Below are positions 47,525 to 57,500 of a stretch of DNA of 64,000 nt, in pieces; position 1 is the first letter of the stretch; every line of letters starts with the position of its first letter. Below the pieces are notes generated by a model. The model was not told the origin of the DNA and made no database searches. It was given only the letters and a program-made list of their open reading frames with translations. The stretch is from Molanna angustata (lineage: Eukaryota; Arthropoda; Insecta; Trichoptera; Molannidae), in contig OY754974.1 of NCBI GenBank assembly GCA_963576475.1, positions 4,920,247 to 4,984,246 on the forward strand, given 5' to 3'. Position numbers and translations under genes: made by a program.

Positions 47525-49342
47525 CCTAAAGATAAATTATTGTAGGTACCTACTTACAAACAAATTTAAACAAATTTAGGTGCACATGTGGGTTAGTTGT
47601 CATAAGGCAATATCTTCCAAGCAACGCATAGTGAATTCGATACAGTATCATACTTTTTTTAAACAACAACGATACAAGAAAATAAAAATAATATATTTAT
47701 AGAGATAAAATATTCTTTATGTGTTATGAAATTACATTTTTAATTTTAATAATAAGTACCTTCACTCAAAATGTAGAGATTTTTTGCTGATTCGTTAGAC
47801 AAACATTCATTTTAAAAAGGTTCAAATCCTCTCTTGGATACGGCACAAACATAAACATAGCAATGTACAATTTTTGTCAAAGACATCCTCATCTTTGATA
47901 ATCGACTTACCTAAACCAACCTATGTATGTAGGACCTGGATAGAATTTAGCGTGTCCATAATATTATTTTATTTATTTAATTGAGCACAGACACAGGCAT
48001 GAATTCCCAAATATTTCTGTGCATAATAGTTTATACATGGGAAGTACATATAATAAGTATTATGTGTATAGGTTTGTAAAAAAAATTAGCGGATTTTTCG
48101 GCAGGTAACTATAAATATTGGTTACCTATACAGACTGGTATTTTAAAACAACATCAAAAATACTTAACAGTTCAAAGTCATGTTTCTTTTCAGCAAAAAT
48201 ATATGAAAAACCATATAAATTTTAAGATTAGTATATAGGTACCTATACCTATTCGTTAAAATATGTACGTAGGTATTATTATTTTAGCTTTGTGGCTCAT
48301 TTTAAACATTTCTTACAATAAATTGCAACTTTATTTAAACTACAAGTGAGTTATTTATTTGAAAAAAATAACTCATTCGTAGTTTAAATGTTTAAAAAAG
48401 ATTTATTGTTTATGACAAAATAAAATATATTTACAAAAAAAAAACATTTGAAAACAGATGATTAAGAATTAATATGAGTAATTTATATGACTACCTACAA
48501 TATGTTTTTTTATATCTTATTTAATTTCGTAATTTATTTTGATGTCAGTACCTACATGCCTACACAATATGACGTGTTGTCAATTCGATTTACCTAATTT
48601 ATACACCTATAGGTACTAAAACATGTTAATTTTAGATTTGTCAGCGAATAAATATTTTTCTAGGTATTTGTTTAATGGTAAGTATGTATTTTATAAAATG
48701 GTAGGCATATGTTTATTGAGTACCTACCTATGGAGCATTGTGTAATCCGAAGTATTTTAATAAAAAAATAACAAAATATTATTTGTAATTCATGTTATTC
48801 CACCAGTTTCTATTTTCACGTTTTTGTGTTATGTTAATTAGTATACCTAATATATTTACTTATATAACATCAGTGTAAAACATAATTTATGCCAATAAAA
48901 TTTGTGGATTCATTGGTGTGAAAAATTGAATAAACAAATTATAATGAAATTTAAATAAATACCTAAAAACCACAAATCGACTGCTTACTGTAAATATTGT
49001 GTTTTAAATAATAGTTATTTACATAGAATTAAGGTGGAAAAAAATATAATTATCGTTTTATTCAATTTAGTTCTGATATTTATTTTGTTTAATAGGTATA
49101 GTACCTATTTTCGGGAATAAATGGGAGTCGCGTTTGCGAACTAAATTTTAATATAACATAAAATTATTAATTATTGTTTTCATCATAAATCTATGTGATT
49201 ATGTTGTTCTATGATGAAGTGAAAATTTATATTTGTTTTTTTATTGATAACAAAACAAAATTATATTAAATTTATAATTACGTCCCATAAGGCATTTGCC
49301 TGTTCTGGAATTGTCATTGATACACAGATGTAAATAAATAAA
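47525..49342. other. AT-rich intergenic
   Basis: A faint LINE-tail remnant (minus) may lie at 47,580-47,640. A ~25-bp inverted repeat (AACTACAAGTGAGTTATTTA / ATAACTCATTCGTAGTTTAA) lies near 48,335-48,390. Nothing else recognised. Confidence 0.4.
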
Positions 49343-49547
49343 TTAATAATAAACATTTCTTTGCACCCTGCGCAGGTGGCGAGTTTATTGCCCAACGGAA
49401 ATTTCTTCCAACTAACCAGTGTTTCCAGCCCAGAGAAGAAATATTAGAGTAAGAAATGAATTTAAATAAATTTCTCCTCTGCTGGGGATCGAACCCAGAA
49501 TGCCCGCACATAAGACAAACGGCTTACCAGCTGTACCACGGCGGTTG
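49343..49547 (-). mobile_element. SINE family C, copy C6 (full length)
   Basis: The minus strand head is CAACCGCCGTGGTACAGCTG and the B-box GGGTTCGATCCCC. Body GGAGAAATTTATTTAAATTC, tail GGAAGAAATTTCCGTTGGGC, CCACCTGCGCAGGGTGCAAA. Confidence 0.9.
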
Positions 49548-50327
49548 AAATATATGTAGGTATTCAGCTGTAATTTTAATTTACCAGATCATCACCACAA
49601 TTTACTTAATAAGTAGGTGATTCAAAATAATTGATAACTTGATTTTATTTTTTATGACAATAGCCTCGTTTCGAGAGTGGGTTTCCATCAACTGTCAAAT
49701 AAACAAGTTTAAAATAAAAATTTTCAATGAAATTTATAGTAAATAGTCTAGGCTCTTACTTCGACAATATATCTTTCATCCAAGAACAAGAAGTGTCGTG
49801 ATAGAACAAAAAATAAAATTAACATCTGTTTTCAAGACATAGGTATAAGTAATGTTATCAATTCTTTTAAATCAAGTTTCATTAATAAACTTATTTGTAA
49901 ATTAAAGAATTCCTACATTACAAATCAACATTATGTTGATTTTTGCTGTGAGAATTCTTTTGTTGAAAATGACCAGTGAAAAATATAGTGGATTATTTTT
50001 CAATTAATATTTTCCTGGGTAAATAGGTCCAAAACCGCTCCTGTCCTTTTTGACTAAATATAAAGAAAAGAATAATATAGGTATACATTATTGATACACA
50101 GGAATAAAAATTTATAAGCGTTTAATGCAATTGTATTCGTTCATTGACTAAACAATCATCATCGATCATATAAATTATAATCTAAGTTATACATCATTAT
50201 AAAAAAATATGTAAGACATTAAATATATTACAAAATGCATCATTGACTAGTATCAACAGTCCAGTATAAATTAAACAAATATAGTTTCAAAACCGAACTA
50301 AACAATAAAGAAAAAAATATATAATAA
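49548..50327. other. Repeat-free AT-rich flank downstream of the Toll gene
   Basis: No repeat family copy and no coding frame. The 3' flank of the Toll transcript probably ends within or before this interval. Confidence 0.4.
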
Positions 50328-50488
50328 TTTATTATTTTTTACGAAAATATTTACACATAAACTTCGATATACTTTTTGTCCATTTCATGCTAACTACTTA
50401 ACATTATTATTAAATTTTGTTTTAAAAGTCTTTTCACATTTTAATACTTACATTCGTAAATCACATTTAGTTGAATTATATATTTATT
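50328..50488 (-). terminator. Candidate polyadenylation signals for the Toll gene
   Basis: Two AATAAA hexamers on the minus strand lie downstream of the Toll stop, at 50488-50483 and 50333-50328, implying 3' UTRs of roughly 0.35-0.55 kb. In DNA this AT-rich the hexamer also occurs by chance. Confidence 0.35.
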
Positions 50489-50842
50489 TACATTTCTATA
50501 AACTAAAATAATAAATCACTTTAAAAACGAACTTTTAGTAGGAATATAAATCTGTGCGACTGTTTTACATAATTGTATAGAGAAAAATTAACTAAAATTC
50601 ATAGAACCGAGCGAGGTTTTTCAAATATTAATATTAGGTATTTACATGTGAAAATTTAAATATTATAGATCTCATTACAAGTGACCAGTAAAAAATCAAA
50701 ATTTGAATCATAACACAATTTAGCATCCCTTACATACACTTGTTAGCTGTCCTCATTCGATCGAAATTCATTATTAACTCGAGTCCCATCGAAACAATTA
50801 TCATTAAAGCATACACAGGAACACGTCAAAGGATTTAATTAT

Positions 50843-53800
50843 TCATACAAAGTATGTTTTCCGACCGGCGGCATGTATGGGTGGCGGCGGAGGGCATGGC
50901 GGGCACGGGGGGTACGGGGGATGGGGGTGCGGCCCACAGGGGCGGCATGGCTCCCTCCTCAGGGGAAGCTGCTCCCGGCTGTCGATGCTGGCGTAGCTGT
51001 GCTCCAAAGCCTCGTCCTCTGACCCACCACCAGACACGTACGTAGACTGAGTAGGGCTGGGGGAACCTACCCCCGGACTCGCCGCACCGTAGTATTTGTA
51101 CCACGTTTCGTGACACGTGGGAGACGCCGTATACCTCATGTTCACGTTCTTCACACCGCCTTCGTTCACTATCTTCGCATTATTCACACTGTGCGTCCGA
51201 TTGGGGGATTTGACTTTCACGTCGGGCAAGCGAAAATTTAGCTTTTCTCTACAGTTCTTCTCGCCCCACACTATCACTGTGCACGTCTTCAGAAGCACTT
51301 TCAGGTCGGGATCCAAATCTAGAGCACTCAGATCGGTCGTCACTATGAATATTATCTTTTGCCGTCTGTGACTTACGTTCGTACTGTTAATGCCGCTTTG
51401 CAAAGCAGCCTTGAACTGGGGATTATACCAATCGTTCTGTAGGAAACTAATCGAGAGCACTATTATCAAGCGTTTCGAATTCTCCACTCCGCGCACTATA
51501 CCTTCGTCGGAGCATCTCTCGCCTATCTGCAAATCCCTGTGGTGCAGACAGAGAGTGTGTCCGGTCTGCTCCAACTCCGTCACTATTGCACGAGACACGA
51601 AATCTTCGTCCCGCAAACTATATACAACATACGCGTCGTAATTTTTATCTTTGAAATCGTTCAATTCTTTCGCCGAACACGTAAACACTCGCACACCGTA
51701 CTTTGAATGGACCCACAGCCTGAACTCTTCGCGAAACATAAAGAGCAGGGCACAGCACAATAAAATCACTATGGTTACGATCAATACGATCGCCACATAA
51801 GGTATATAATTTTCCACTAACTTATTAGAGTCAAGAAATAAATGTTTTTGAGTAACGGTACCGATAGTGGTTTGTTCGGTCTGTTTATGACATTCCATGA
51901 TGACCGCGGCAATCGTCACATTCTTCGGTTTACCGTCTTCGTAATGACACGGAATCGTTTCTGGATCCTCTGATGTTGCCACCAGCCACTGTTGTAATTC
52001 GGCAATACCATCGCAGTCACACTGCCACTTGTTTCCTTTTAAGGATATCTTCGTTTGTATTCCTGTATCGCTTAATATTTTCCAAGGCATAAAATTGACG
52101 ATCCCGTTATTGTCCAATTTCAACAGCTGGAGAGATGCCATCGCCGTAAACGTTTCGTTGTGGATCGATTTTATTTTGTTATTTTCAAGATGAAGAGTGT
52201 TTAGATTATTTAACTTTCTAAATTCCATTCCGTCCAATTTTTCTAAATGATTATTTTCGAGATGTAATGTTCTCAGACTGTCGATTCCGTTGAACGTTCT
52301 ATTGTGAATGGACATAATATTGCTATTGTTTAAGTACAAAGTCTGAAGTTTCTTTTTCCCGATAAAAACGTGATTACCGAGTTCCTCTAGATCATTTCCA
52401 TCGAGATATATTTCTGTAGCGTCCATCGGTATTCTATCTGGTACTTTTTCAAAGCCGGCATTAGAACAATCTACAACGTTCGAGCTCCATGTCAAGTCGT
52501 GATAACAGGAACATCTATCGGGACATGTCATTTCACAATCGCATGCATCAAAATCACAACAATGACAGAGAGCGAAACAATGCGTCTCGTATGGACAAAG
52601 AAACTGCGACGGCTTTACATCTAAGAGAAAATCACTCGTTTTTCCTCTCGAGTGAGCCAACGTGCAGGTAACGATATCAAGATCCATGACTCGAGGATGC
52701 TGTCGGAGGTGACTCAGATGATTTATCCTTTGAAGCCATTCCATTGTGCAATCACAGTGAAATGGATTCCCTCCGATATAAAATTCTGGGAGTTCTTTAT
52801 CTTCGGCGACAGGTGACAGAGCGAATGCGCCGATATCGACGGTTTTAATCTTATTACCGTACAATACAACCTTTTCTAGAGACGGTTTATGCAAAAACGT
52901 ACCAGAGTTAACTCTGTTGATCTGATTGTCATTCAAAAATAATATTTGAATGCTATTAGGTATCGACGATTCATCCACACTCGTCAAATAGTTATAACTC
53001 ACATCGAGCATTTTTATATTGACGTTGGTTTTGAGGTCAAAATAATTTTCGAGTTTTTGTATTTGGTTTTTATGCATATCTAACCACTCGAGACTCGGGG
53101 GTAAGTGGCTATAGTCAAACCACATCAAATTATTATCGGATATATTCAACCATCCCAGACTGTTCATATTTGTAAATACACCTCTGACATCTGTGAGTTC
53201 GTTACCATCTAATCTGATTGCTCTTATTGTCGGATTAGATCCGAAAGCACTCTGATCGATATGTTTAATTTTATTTGAAGCTAAATTCAATATTTGTAAA
53301 GATGGCAGTGATATGAATGCATCTTTCGATATATTTGAAATACTATTGTCGACTAATCTCAGTCCGTATAGATTTTCCAGACCTTCAAATAGACTACTGT
53401 CAACGTAGGTTATATTATTATTGCCCAAATCCAATGTCTTCAAGAACCTCAGAGTTTTGATTGCCTCTGGCACTACTTTAATAAGATTACCACTCAATCC
53501 GAGATCTTGCAGTTTAGTTATGTTTTCAAATGATCTCGCTTCCACAGATTCAATTCGATTTCCGTCTAAAAATAATTGATTTAGAACATACAAATTAGAA
53601 AAATGATAACTGTCAACAATCGTCAGTTTATTGTGAGCGAGTGAAAGCGAATGAATATTTTTCAAGTTGGAGAATGCACCTTCTGATATTTTTTGAATCT
53701 TATTATTTTCCAAACTTAGAAATTGTAAATTGTATAAATCTTGAAATAGGAGTGAATCAATTTTAGAAATTTTATTGTGCGATAAATTCAACACAATCAA

Positions 53801-54841
53801 TCTGACAAGACCAGAAAAAGTATCTCTATTCACCCATTCACTGGTCAAATCATTAGTGGATAAATCCAGTATTTGCAACTGATCCAAGCCTTCTAATAGA
53901 CCCGGCGCTAGCACGTTTATTGAATTATTGTTTAGGTATATTTGTTTGATGTCACGAGATGACTGAAACATTTCAGGGGGAAGCGCAAATAGGTTGTTAC
54001 TTGATAGATTCATCACTTGCAAGGCACTCAAACCGACAAATGCCCTGTCGGCTACATTAGTGATAGAGTTATCTTGAAGAAACAGATTGCGCAATGATCG
54101 TAAACTGGAAAGACCGTTGTCGGGCAGGCCGATTATGTCGTTATCGGAGACGTCCAGAGTCTCCAGAGCGGCGTTACAGGACTTCCCAGGGGCAGTTGGA
54201 CCGTCACCCCAATCGGAGAATCCCATCTGAGAGATGTCTTGGAGACGATTGGCCGTGAGATTCAGCTCCTTCAGGTTGTACAGCGGACAGAAGACTTCCG
54301 CCGGCAGAGTCCAAATATTGTTGTCGGCGAGATTGAGCGTGCGGAGTTCCGCCAAGCCGCGGAAGCTGTCCCTGTGAAACTCCATAGACATGGCCGACCA
54401 ATCGGTGTTATGCGTGCGCAGTGACAGCGCGCGCAGGTCCTTAAGAGGTGCCAGGACCGAAGCGGGAATATATCTTATTTTACAGTACTCGATGTGGAGC
54501 TCTTTCAACTTACGGAGATGGCTGAGGAAACCGGAGTCTTCCGCTTTCTTGCCGATCTCCAGGGAACTTTCGAAGAAGAGTACGTCACTGCACTCCAGGG
54601 AAAGGGAAGAGACTCGCTCGGCTTGGGCCGGGGGTAGGTCCGCCAGGAGGGCGGGCGCCCCAGCCACAGTTCTCAGACGGCACCCCAGTCCGAGGGAGCC
54701 GTCCTGTCCCAGGCGGTGCCAGCTACAGTGTCTGGGTGCCGGGGAGCCCTCGGTGCGAGCTGCTCTGCCATGGACATCCGTCACTATGACCACCAGCACT
54801 ACACACCACGCGTATTTCATCACGGTCACCGCGCTACACAT
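50843..54841 (-). CDS. Long Toll receptor, Toll-6/Toll-8 (Tollo)-like, single exon, 1332 aa
   Basis: Intact intronless ORF. The first ATG is at 54841 (context ACAAAAAAATG); a second in-frame ATG at 54820 begins a cleaner signal peptide (MKYAWCVVLVVIVTDVHG). About 23 LRRs (roughly residues 85-685) are followed by a cysteine cap (HCDCTMEWLQ, ~691-755), the long-Toll linker ALCHCCDFDACDCEMTCPDR (~752-775), five more LRRs (~800-925), a second cap (WQCDC, ~936), a transmembrane helix (~1011-1035), a TIR domain (~1066-1205) and a 126-residue proline-rich tail ending PPPPPIHAAGRKTYFV. Length and two-block layout fit the long Toll clade, which in flies acts in tissue morphogenesis, neuronal wiring and immunity at the cell surface. 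The segment SDWGDGPTAPGKSC and the cysteine linker favour the Toll-6/Toll-8 branch over 18-wheeler/Toll-7, but a tree is needed. The TIR is unusual: box 2 reads RDLQIGE, the usual W-C-x-x-E becomes W-Y-x-x-Q, and the box-3 FW is replaced by NC. GC content is raised at both ends of the ORF. Confidence 0.97.
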   Translation of the reverse strand: MCSAVTVMKYAWCVVLVVIVTDVHGRAARTEGSPAPRHCSWHRLGQDGSLGLGCRLRTVAGAPALLADLPPAQAERVSSLSLECSDVLFFESSLEIGKKAEDSGFLSHLRKLKELHIEYCKIRYIPASVLAPLKDLRALSLRTHNTDWSAMSMEFHRDSFRGLAELRTLNLADNNIWTLPAEVFCPLYNLKELNLTANRLQDISQMGFSDWGDGPTAPGKSCNAALETLDVSDNDIIGLPDNGLSSLRSLRNLFLQDNSITNVADRAFVGLSALQVMNLSSNNLFALPPEMFQSSRDIKQIYLNNNSINVLAPGLLEGLDQLQILDLSTNDLTSEWVNRDTFSGLVRLIVLNLSHNKISKIDSLLFQDLYNLQFLSLENNKIQKISEGAFSNLKNIHSLSLAHNKLTIVDSYHFSNLYVLNQLFLDGNRIESVEARSFENITKLQDLGLSGNLIKVVPEAIKTLRFLKTLDLGNNNITYVDSSLFEGLENLYGLRLVDNSISNISKDAFISLPSLQILNLASNKIKHIDQSAFGSNPTIRAIRLDGNELTDVRGVFTNMNSLGWLNISDNNLMWFDYSHLPPSLEWLDMHKNQIQKLENYFDLKTNVNIKMLDVSYNYLTSVDESSIPNSIQILFLNDNQINRVNSGTFLHKPSLEKVVLYGNKIKTVDIGAFALSPVAEDKELPEFYIGGNPFHCDCTMEWLQRINHLSHLRQHPRVMDLDIVTCTLAHSRGKTSDFLLDVKPSQFLCPYETHCFALCHCCDFDACDCEMTCPDRCSCYHDLTWSSNVVDCSNAGFEKVPDRIPMDATEIYLDGNDLEELGNHVFIGKKKLQTLYLNNSNIMSIHNRTFNGIDSLRTLHLENNHLEKLDGMEFRKLNNLNTLHLENNKIKSIHNETFTAMASLQLLKLDNNGIVNFMPWKILSDTGIQTKISLKGNKWQCDCDGIAELQQWLVATSEDPETIPCHYEDGKPKNVTIAAVIMECHKQTEQTTIGTVTQKHLFLDSNKLVENYIPYVAIVLIVTIVILLCCALLFMFREEFRLWVHSKYGVRVFTCSAKELNDFKDKNYDAYVVYSLRDEDFVSRAIVTELEQTGHTLCLHHRDLQIGERCSDEGIVRGVENSKRLIIVLSISFLQNDWYNPQFKAALQSGINSTNVSHRRQKIIFIVTTDLSALDLDPDLKVLLKTCTVIVWGEKNCREKLNFRLPDVKVKSPNRTHSVNNAKIVNEGGVKNVNMRYTASPTCHETWYKYYGAASPGVGSPSPTQSTYVSGGGSEDEALEHSYASIDSREQLPLRREPCRPCGPHPHPPYPPCPPCPPPPPIHAAGRKTYFV

Positions 54842-54924
54842 TTTTTTGTCAATAATATTTTAGCGCTCCGTGAAATAAACTTTTTCACCATTTCACTACG
54901 AATCACTAAAAACTTTACTTCCAT
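54826..54924 (-). CDS. Upstream ORF (32 codons) overlapping the Toll start
   Basis: From the ATG at 54924 a 32-codon frame (starting MEVKFLVIRSEMVKK) runs past the first Toll ATG (54841) in another frame and stops with TGA at 54826-54828, six bases before the second Toll ATG (54820). A nested ATG at 54891 has a strong context (G at -3, G at +4). Two further short uORFs start at 54941 and 54928. The arrangement could suppress use of the first Toll ATG and favour reinitiation at the second. It lies in the 5' UTR only if transcription starts upstream of 54924. Confidence 0.4.
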   Translation of the reverse strand: MEVKFLVIRSEMVKKFISRSAKILLTKKCVAR

Positions 54925-55053
54925 TCATTTTTGTTACACATATAAAAAGTTTACAATCACTGAGTCCGTGCGATAAAAGTTTTTCAAGTTAGCCGGATAT
55001 CACAACACGATGTATGTATGTTTTGAACGTTAACGCGACACCCTCAGCTAATA

Positions 55054-55088
55054 CTGACTACTCTCCGCGAGAACCGAGAGATGACTGA
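55054..55088 (-). promoter_or_regulatory. Candidate TATA-less core promoter of the Toll gene (Inr + DPE)
   Basis: On the minus strand the hexamer TCAGTC (55088-55083) matches the arthropod initiator consensus TCAKTY, placing +1 at 55086. AGTCA lies exactly at +28 to +32 (55059-55055) and matches the downstream promoter element RGWYV. No TATA box is seen about 30 bases upstream, where the DNA is GC-rich, as expected for DPE promoters. The implied 5' UTR is about 245 nt. The motif match and spacing are visible; use as a promoter is inferred. Confidence 0.5.
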
Positions 55089-55320
55089 TGAGCGAGCGGT
55101 GTGAGGCCCCCTTGCCGCCTCGCCTGCCCCCCTCCACCTCCCCCAGACCACCGTGGTGGGGGCAGAACCCCCCACCCTACCTGCAACAAGTGGTATCTAT
55201 CGAAGAGCCAAAAGGTAAACTTTCGGGATACGCGCAAACTAACTTTGGCGCCAGTACAGCGAAAGCGATTACGCTTAGGTTAAACGTGAAATGCACGCCG
55301 TAACTTAGGGTTAAACATTT
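55089..55320. promoter_or_regulatory. GC-rich upstream flank of the Toll gene
   Basis: This block is clearly richer in G and C than the surrounding AT-rich DNA. It contains C-runs, the palindrome CCACCGTGGTGG near 55147-55158 and the motif GGCGCC. It lies directly upstream of the Inr/DPE pair, so it may be a proximal promoter. No specific factor site is claimed. Confidence 0.35.
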
Positions 55321-55743
55321 TGAATAAGGGTGTCGTCATTTTTTTTGTGCTATTGTTTGAGGTATGTCGCGGCCATCAAAGGCCCATCCATCCACGTGGA
55401 GTAGGTAATATGTTAGGCATGCGGTTATAAATTCTGCCATTATGTCAAAAAGTTCTTTATTACAAATATTTCTAATGGATGTATTTTTATTTTATTTTTT
55501 CAAATTGTATCTAGCAATATATGAATAATATAATTACATATATGAATAAAAAATAATAACAATATCAAATATCTTCGCCATACATCAGTTAAATGTTCAT
55601 AATATTTATTTTTAAATATATATATGTATATATATATAATTTTCACTGAAAAATTACGCTTAGAGGTACATTCATATATTTCAATATAATAAAATTTATT
55701 ATTTTGAAATATATTTAATATACTAACTAACAGGTAGGTACTA

Positions 55744-55914
55744 CAGGGCGTCGTGGGTTCGATTCTCACCAGAGGAGAAATTTATTAAAATTTATTTCTC
55801 ACGCAAATATTGCTTCTCTGGGCTGGAAACAATGGTTAGTTAGAAGAAATTGTCATACGGCAACAAACTCGCCACTTGCACAGGGTGCAAGGAATTGTTC
55901 ATTATTATTATTAT
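55744..55914 (+). mobile_element. SINE family C, copy C7 (5' truncated)
   Basis: Starts just before the B-box (GGGCGTCGTGGGTTCGATTC), with full body and the tail GTCATACGGCAACAAACTCG, ending in (ATT)n. Confidence 0.85.
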
Positions 55915-55917
55915 TAT

Positions 55918-56060
55918 GTCAAATATTAATTCAACACGCACCCAATAATAATTTTTCAAATTATGGAGATTTACGATATTATTCGTCTCACAATTCCAGA
56001 CCGAAAACACAATTAAATACTAGTCTCCACCCGGATTTGAACCCGGGAACGTTAGCTCAA
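55918..56060 (-). mobile_element. SINE family B, copy B6
   Basis: The minus strand has the B-box GGGTTCAAATCCGGG, then TAATTGTGTTTTCGGTCTGG and TTATTGGGTGCGTGTTGAAT. The A-box side is lost. It lies back-to-back with C7. Confidence 0.8.
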
Positions 56061-56794
56061 TGTAATATAATAATGTAACATATTTAGGATCATTTTTACT
56101 TTTTATGGTTAGGTAATAAAAATTATCCATTATACCTAGGTATATACTTAATGTTCCCTCATTGATAAATAATACCTAATAATAAAGCTGTCTTACTTAT
56201 ATAGCGCCGTTTGCGCTTTACAATTACAACTATGAATTAAACACAATAAGTTTTTTTTAAATAGATGAGTTATTAAATTTTTTAAATAGATGAGTATAAA
56301 CTAATTTCATTGTTAATTACTCAGATGGCAGATTGTTCCACTGAGTTACACTAAAAGCATGTTTCCGAATTTATTGAATGATTTAAATTGATATTAAAAT
56401 ATTATTTAATTTTATATTAGGTATTGACGATAATCAGTGATCAGAAATAAGTATAGGTATTATTTTCTCTTGTATAGGTACCTATCCACACAGGCTATCG
56501 TACCTAGTGTACCTATATATTTTTATTTTTTAACATGTACAAAAGATTAAATAAATAAATAATAGGTAGGTAATATCAATAAATATATTTAATTATTCAA
56601 AATATTTATTTTATTTTAGGTACGTAGGTACCTACATTAAATTTTTATATATTGATAGAAGTGAAAGTTGTTTATTTTTTTATTAAATACCTACATTAAC
56701 AAATATTAAAATATAGATACCATCGCTTTGAAAAAAGTACGTTGGTATCTAAATAACTATCTTATGTGTTCTCATCATACAGTTGGACTTAAAA
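56061..56794. other. AT-rich intergenic with an unassigned repeat-like stretch
   Basis: 56,180-56,370 contains TATATAGCGCCGTTTGCGCT and a local duplicate TTTTTTAAATAGATGAGT, reminiscent of widespread LINE 3' ends. I cannot assign it. Confidence 0.3.
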
Positions 56795-57006
56795 ATGTAT
56801 ATAGGGATTACATGTTTGTACAAAAATGTACAAAAATGAATGTAGGGATCACCTATGTTTGTACAAATATATATGTAAAAATTACCTATGTTTGTACAAA
56901 AATGTACGTAGGAATTACCTATGTTTGTACAAAAATATATGTATGGATCACCTATGTTTGTAAAAAATGTATGTAAGAATTACCTATGTTTGTACAAAAA
57001 TGTATG
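56795..57006. repeat. Minisatellite, unit about 37 bp, six degenerate copies
   Basis: The unit CCTATGTTTGTACAAAAATG plus TATGTAGGAATTA repeats six times. The open frame across it (NVGITYVCT repeats) is a by-product. Confidence 0.85.
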
Positions 57007-57421
57007 TTCATAAAAACGAAAAAAATACTTTTATGAAACTGATGTATGTAGATAGGTGTGAAATAAAACAATATTTGTAATAATCAGCATCAAAATACTT
57101 TATTACTTCTGTTTTAATTTATTAAATACAAAAAGATTTTTTAATTTAAAATAGAATCAAGTATTGAGAAAAAATACAAATACATCATAATTAAATTTTC
57201 TCTCATTTTTTGTAACTCTTACTCGTTTAACTTACGTGTGTGATTAAATATGAGCTCATGTAATTTTGTAATGTTGTGTACATTCATAATTGGACGTCCA
57301 GCACAGGTATATTTCATGACTACAATCCAACAAGAATTGGTTATTTAGACTAACTAGAATATTATTTCTGAATTGCTAAATTGGAATAAAAAAAGAATAT
57401 GTCCTACATATTCATTTTAAT

Positions 57422-57500
57422 TAAAACGAGTGGTTTATGGCCAACACTAAACTCTCCACTTCATAGCAAGTGTACATTTTTTTCTTTTGTAATGTGGCAA
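57422..57500 (-). mobile_element. Family F end fragment
   Basis: AAACGAGTGGTTTATGGCCA, ACACTAAACTCTCCACTTC matches the reverse complement of the F terminus. Confidence 0.55.

Noticed and set aside
50835..51116. 93-aa minus-strand frame overlapping the Toll tail
   Set aside because: Out-of-frame shadow in GC-rich coding DNA.
50843..54841. Assignment to 18-wheeler or Toll-7
   Set aside because: The insert and linker motifs look closer to Toll-6/Tollo, but this rests on memory, so no gene symbol was given.
54390..54863. 157-aa plus-strand frame opposite the Toll N-terminus
   Set aside because: Antisense shadow; the opposite strand encodes a clear LRR ectodomain.
56728..56976. 82-aa repeat-containing frame
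   Set aside because: Generated by the 37-bp minisatellite.
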